Assembly (NCBI GenBank): GCA_964543995.1
Contig: CAZJBB010000047.1
Coordinates: forward strand, 1-17,187
Direction: 5' to 3'
From: CAIXTV01 sp964543995
GTDB lineage: Bacteria; Bacteroidota; Bacteroidia; Bacteroidales; CAIXTV01
Length of the DNA: 17,187 bases
Positions 15,819 through 17,187 of the stretch are shown one piece after another. A program made the position numbers and the translations under genes. Each line of letters starts with the position of its first letter. Position 1 is the first letter of the stretch. The notes beneath the pieces were generated by a model that was not told the DNA's origin, made no database searches, and saw only the letters and a program-made list of their open reading frames with translations.

Positions 15819-15826
15819 TAACTTTG
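15819..15826 (+). promoter_or_regulatory. Putative -7 promoter element of the rubrerythrin-like gene
   Basis: The sequence TAACTTTG fits TAnnTTTG, with 33 bases before the ATG at 15860. A TTTG lies at 15792-15795 with a 23-bp spacer, at the outer limit for a Bacteroidota -33 box. This is the only one of the six elements here with a plausible partner box. Confidence 0.5.
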
Positions 15827-15859
15827 TAAGAGAAAATAAATCATCTTAAACACACTCAT

Positions 15860-16366
15860 ATGGAAAACAAATCAACAATCGACATTTTAAAAACTGCCAT
15901 TCTGATGGAAAAAAGAGGAAAAGCTTTTTATGAAAAAGTATCAGAACAAGCCTCTGATTCAGACATTAAGAACATTTTCAACATCATGGCTGCAGAAGAA
16001 AGCAACCATATTCACCAATTATCGGTACAATTTGCGCATTTTCAAAAAACATCTACCTTCCAAAAACCCGAAGAGTTTATGAACGCGGAAGATGACAGCA
16101 TTGCCAATTTGATTTTAAACGAAAACATTAAGAATAAAATTTCTGCAGCCAGTTTCGAAGCTGCGGCAGTTTCTGCGGCTATCGATATGGAAACTAAAGC
16201 CATAGAGGTATATAGTCAGCAAGCAGCACAATCCAACGATCCCAACGAAAAAGAAATGTACACTTGGTTAGCCGAGTGGGAAAAAGGACATCACAAATTA
16301 CTCCATCAGCTCAATCAAGAAATTACTGAAAAAGTTTGGTTCGATAATAATTTTTGGCCTTTTTAA
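15860..16366 (+). CDS. Rubrerythrin-like ferritin-fold diiron protein
   Basis: A 168-residue four-helix protein of the ferritin-like superfamily, probably a peroxide-reducing or iron-handling cytosolic protein. Candidate diiron ligands are well placed: Glu17 in helix A (ILMEKRGKAFYE), Glu47 and His50 in an ExxH of helix B (AAEESNHIHQL), Glu111 in helix C (AIDMETKAIEVY), and Glu141 and His144 in a second ExxH (EWEKGHHKLL). There is no CxxC pair, so the rubredoxin electron-transfer domain of classical rubrerythrin is missing and an external reductant would be needed. The C-terminus ends in an unusual aromatic tail (VWFDNNFWPF). It is monocistronic, with a promoter element upstream and a strong terminator downstream. 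The exact subfamily is not resolvable by eye. Confidence 0.87.
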   Translation: MENKSTIDILKTAILMEKRGKAFYEKVSEQASDSDIKNIFNIMAAEESNHIHQLSVQFAHFQKTSTFQKPEEFMNAEDDSIANLILNENIKNKISAASFEAAAVSAAIDMETKAIEVYSQQAAQSNDPNEKEMYTWLAEWEKGHHKLLHQLNQEITEKVWFDNNFWPF

Positions 16367-16387
16367 TTCCATTCTTTACCGCATAGA

Positions 16388-16422
16388 AAAACCCCGAGAA
16401 TTGTTTCCCGGGGTTTTATTTT
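16388..16422. terminator. Bidirectional intrinsic terminator
   Basis: A 9-bp stem (AAAACCCCG at 16388-16396 with CGGGGTTTT at 16409-16417) closes a 12-base loop. The T-rich stretch ATTTT follows on the plus strand, and the A run at 16387-16391 supplies a U tract on the minus strand. It lies between the convergent rubrerythrin-like and isocitrate dehydrogenase genes and should stop transcription from both sides. Confidence 0.9.
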
Positions 16423-16447
16423 AAGAAGTATAGGTTAGAAAATCGTA

Positions 16448-17187
16448 TTATAACTTCGCAATAATCGCATCTGCCATCTGGGTGGAAGAAGCAGCACCTT
16501 GATGAATTACTTCGGCTGTTCCTTTCAGTTTCAACATGTCGTACGCTTTTACTTTGCCTTCTTCGATAACTTTGGCAACTGCATTTCTAATTCGGCCTGC
16601 AATTTCAAATTCACCGATATGCTCGAGCATCATCACTGCTGAAAGCACCATAGCACAAGGATTTACAATAGAAACAGGATAATCGGCATATTTTGGTGCT
16701 GAACCGTGGGTAGGTTCAAAAACTGCTACTTCGGGGCCAATATTGGCACTGCAAGCAAAACCTAATCCACCAACCAATCCGGCAAAGCCATCAGAAACGA
16801 TATCCCCAAACATGTTTCCGGCAACGATAACATGGTAGTTTTCAGGATTTTTGGTAAGCCACATCATCATGGCATCGATATTTACATCTTCTACCCAAAT
16901 ATTTGGATAATCGGCTTTAGCCATTTCCTGAGCAATTTTCAGCATCATACCGGAGGTTTCGCGAATTACATTGGGTTTTTCGCAAACCGTAACTTTATCG
17001 AACCCTCTGGATTTGGCATATTCAAAAGCAGCTCTTATGATTCTTGTGGTATATTTACGGGTAAAAATACGGGTAGAAACCGCCAAATCAGGACCCGGAC
17101 ACCAAGCAAAATTTTCTTTAAATTTTGGATGCGACATCAATCCATCATACACTAAAGGGGGAGGGTTTGTCCATTCAACACCACCAT
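16448..17187 (-). CDS. Isocitrate/isopropylmalate dehydrogenase family, likely NADP-isocitrate dehydrogenase (N-terminus beyond window)
   Basis: C-terminal ~246 residues of a beta-decarboxylating dehydrogenase, probably the TCA-cycle enzyme converting isocitrate to 2-oxoglutarate. The reading frame stays open to the window edge (GGVEWTNPPPLVYDG), so no start is present. Motifs are RIIRAAFEYA, VCEKPNVIRETSG (the Lys matches the catalytic Lys region), DVNIDAMMMWL, NMFGDIVSDGFAGLVGGLG (metal-binding Asp residues) and FEPTHGSAPKYAD. The Lys-Tyr pair after HGSAP is the pair that contacts the NADP 2'-phosphate in E. coli isocitrate dehydrogenase, whereas NAD-type relatives have Asp-Ile there. Hence NADP use and isocitrate are preferred over isopropylmalate, as an inference. 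The stop at 16448 faces the shared terminator. Confidence 0.88.
   Translation of the reverse strand, partial: GGVEWTNPPPLVYDGLMSHPKFKENFAWCPGPDLAVSTRIFTRKYTTRIIRAAFEYAKSRGFDKVTVCEKPNVIRETSGMMLKIAQEMAKADYPNIWVEDVNIDAMMMWLTKNPENYHVIVAGNMFGDIVSDGFAGLVGGLGFACSANIGPEVAVFEPTHGSAPKYADYPVSIVNPCAMVLSAVMMLEHIGEFEIAGRIRNAVAKVIEEGKVKAYDMLKLKGTAEVIHQGAASSTQMADAIIAKL

Noticed and set aside
47..17187. CRISPR arrays, insertion sequences, tRNA/rRNA genes, phage or attachment sites
   Set aside because: Looked for direct repeats, terminal inverted repeats, transposase or integrase motifs and tRNA-like arms in the intergenic regions; none were found by eye.

Overview
The window looks like Bacteroidota DNA: AT-rich, with no clear Shine-Dalgarno sequences, several Cys-lipidated lipoproteins, a PorE-type TPR/beta-propeller/OmpA lipoprotein, and a TAnnTTTG promoter element (the Bacteroidota -7 box) ahead of every transcription unit that starts inside it. 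I would not place it below phylum. Bases 1-46 are not genomic. They are an untrimmed Illumina P5 adapter tail with an 8-base index, so position 47 is a true contig edge.

Layout. (1) 47-6080, plus strand: a six-gene efflux operon of TolC-type outer-membrane protein (5' truncated), HlyD-type lipoprotein adaptor, two separate ABC ATPases and two ABC-2 permeases. Together they form a YbhFSR/YbhG-like tripartite exporter. The two ATPases have complementary defects, predicting one working and one degenerate ATP site. (2) 6138-8048, minus: dnaK as a single gene, with a strong terminator between it and the convergent efflux operon. (3) 8226-9224, minus: an unrecognised lipoprotein. (4) 9349-10873, plus: panB overlapping an RluA-type pseudouridine synthase. 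(5) 10933-11463, minus: a small membrane protein. (6) 15750-11756, minus: a compact three-gene operon of an AmgK-like kinase fused to a RapZ C-terminal domain, queE, and the PorE-like lipoprotein. (7) 15860-16366, plus: a rubrerythrin-like diiron protein, followed by a bidirectional terminator. (8) 16448-17187, minus: the C-terminal part of an NADP-type isocitrate dehydrogenase, running off the window.

The genes are mostly housekeeping and envelope functions. Two units have internal logic. The efflux operon encodes a complete envelope-spanning pump. The kinase-RapZ/queE/PorE-like operon places a putative cell-wall amino-sugar kinase with a sensor-like domain upstream of a peptidoglycan-binding lipoprotein. 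I found no CRISPR array, insertion sequence, tRNA, rRNA or phage module. I see no clearly undescribed multi-gene system; the kinase-RapZ fusion and the asymmetric ATPase pair deserve a second look most.
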